Source: Acanthaster planci
Taxonomy: Eukaryota; Echinodermata; Asteroidea; Valvatida; Acanthasteridae
DNA length: 22,558 nt
Reading direction: 5' to 3'
NCBI RefSeq assembly: GCF_001949145.1
Contig: NW_019091427.1
Coordinates: 394,433-416,990 of the forward strand
Shown: positions 21,181-22,558 of the stretch, piece after piece
How positions within the stretch are numbered: the stretch's first letter is position 1
Layout of the letters: every line of letters starts with the position of its first letter
Made by a program: the position numbers and the translations under genes
Notes under the pieces: generated by a model
Database searches by the model: none
Told to the model about the DNA's origin: nothing
The model's input: only the letters and a program-made list of their open reading frames with translations

Positions 21181-22281
21181 TCATTTCAAATTCAAGGCCT
21201 CCATCACAAAGTAACACGCCTCCAGCGGGTCAGCGATCTCCCGCATCTTGGACCGTCCCAGCACCCACTCCGGCTCCACCCACCGCTGCGGCCGCTGCTG
21301 CTTGCGGGGAGTTGGAGCCGGCATCAGGCTGCTGGCATTGAGAGCGCTGGTGCTCAGGAAGCTGGCGCCGAGGAAACTGCTGTTGCAACTGCCGGTGTTG
21401 GACAGGCAGGAGTTGTTGAGGCTGCGGGCCTTAGCCTGGGCCCGCTTGGCCTCTAGGCTGTGCTTGCGCTCCGTCAGTCGCTTGATGCCCACGAGCCTCT
21501 CCTTGTTCTTCGGGGCCGACAGGATGATCTGTAAAACGGAAACAAGCATGACATCTTTGTCATGGAATAGACCATTCCACTAAGCCTGGCCCACAGTGCC
21601 CGTGGACACTCAACATGTGCCCTTGTCTAATGCAACACTACTTGTTCCAGCCACATGCATCGTACACGCAACATGCATGTCGGACCCAACTCACGGCGGT
21701 GATTGGTCAGAACCCAATAGGGCGGGGCTTAAGGGATCAGTCTATTGACTGTTCCCTTGAAACTTAAATACACAAAACAAAGGTGTAGATAACAGCATAC
21801 AACACCCAACAAAGGGAGCACCTCAAAAGTTTTAACACTTCAAACACTCTAATAATAAGGATGCTGCCCGTTGCAAATAGGAATTCAGAAAAAAAAATCC
21901 AAACTGCACAAGATTTTTACAGCGTTTTTCCATTTGTAATGACATACACGAGAAGTGACCCCCCCCCAAAAAAGCTGATATGAGGGAAAGTTGCACGCTG
22001 CTGTTACTGTTGGGAACGGCTTTGGAACAACAGCACAAACCCGATCTGGAAGAGTGCTCCATGCCAGTGCATGCTTTACTCACGAACAAGCAAGCAACTT
22101 TGGAGCGCAACTTTGGAGCATGACTGACCTTTGCCCGTCTGGGATCCTGAGCCAACGTGCCCAACAACATGCAGACTTTGCAGAAGATCGGGGTGCCCTT
22201 CTCCCGGTACATCTGCATCAGGTCCAGGATGATGCTGACGGATTCGGGCTCCTCGAAGACAGCGTGGGCAGTGGGAGGGTA
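21181..22281 (-). CDS. ASPM: ASPM (abnormal spindle) C-terminus, last two exons; partial, 5' part outside window
   Basis: The exons on the minus strand are 22281-22129 (51 codons) and 21528-21181 (115 codons plus TGA), joined in phase 0 across a GT-AG intron. The encoded tail matches the vertebrate ASPM C-terminus: SIILDLMQMYREKGTPIFCK against human STLLELLQIYREK and IFTKTC, RLVGIKRLTERKH against RIYSLYKLTAHKH, and a final WVLGRSKMREIADPLEA against WVLRRDNMEEITNPLQA. This is the armadillo-like region after the IQ repeats. ASPM binds spindle-pole microtubule minus ends, with calmodulin and katanin as partners. A Ser/Asn-rich linker of about 40 residues replaces the basic linker before the final WVL block. 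The reading frame before 22281 enters an AAG acceptor; earlier exons lie to the right of the window. Confidence 0.88.
21529..22128 (-). other. ASPM last intron
   Basis: It has GT-AG borders (minus strand GTCAGT donor, TTTTACAG acceptor). There is a poly-C/poly-A tract at 21960-21973. No nested gene is seen. Confidence 0.75.
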
Positions 22282-22558
22282 CTTGAATAACAAGGAAATG
22301 GGAATGAAAATTAGCTGATGGCAAAATGTGAAGAGTAGAAAACTTTTACATTTGAAGAAATACCATGCTTTTTATTTAAGGCTTGTTAAAGTTAAACTTT
22401 ACCCACACTCAAGCTCTCATAATTACTACTTTTAAGGAACAAGAATAGTCAAAATAACGTGTGAATACATAGCTGCTTTAAGATCTTTACTGGGTGGAAT
22501 TTGTGACAGTACAAACCACGTCAGTCCTTTAGATTCCTCTTTTAAGGAGTTAGTTAGA
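22282..22558 (-). other. ASPM penultimate intron (partial)
   Basis: The acceptor TTATTCAAG precedes the exon at 22281. The rest up to the window end is AT-rich with no convincing further exon. Confidence 0.6.

Noticed and set aside
21154-21583. Plus-strand open frames of about 100 codons
   Set aside because: They are antisense shadows of the GC-rich final ASPM exon, which has clear homology.

Overview
The window is animal nuclear DNA: AT-rich, intron-dense, with GT-AG introns, tRNA-derived SINE-like copies and small non-autonomous DNA transposons, and one ambiguous base (N) near 2142 typical of a draft assembly. There is no sign of prokaryotic, viral or organellar organisation. The gene content and repeat style fit an invertebrate deuterostome (echinoderm, hemichordate or lancelet); this is inference and I cannot name the species.

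Layout. (1) 201-3186, plus strand: a five-exon gene for a 145-residue secreted ML-domain (NPC2/GM2-activator-like) lipid-binding protein, followed by AATAAA signals near 3464. (2) About 3.5-7.15 kb: intergenic DNA with no convincing gene, but with hairpins and a tandem duplication at 5432-5674. (3) About 7.15-20.25 kb, plus strand: a complete FIRRM gene (human C1orf112/FLIP homologue; DUF4487 family), with an ETS/YY1-type promoter, a non-coding first exon and 18 coding exons giving 940 residues. All exon phases join without error. The first coding intron is a minor-spliceosome (U12-type) AT-AC intron and the eighth has a GC donor. Its introns hold a piggyBac-like TTAA element, a hAT-like element with an internal 32-bp minisatellite, and a CCAATTG-based satellite. 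(4) 21181-22281, minus strand: the last two exons of ASPM (abnormal spindle), running off the right edge of the window.

FIRRM and ASPM lie tail to tail. FIRRM stabilises the AAA ATPase FIGNL1 and controls removal of RAD51/DMC1 from DNA in recombination and crosslink repair. ASPM organises spindle poles. Both are proliferation genes, but nothing in the sequence shows that they are co-regulated. The ML gene is functionally unrelated. I found no new multi-gene system; the most interesting features are the splice-site and repeat architecture of FIRRM.
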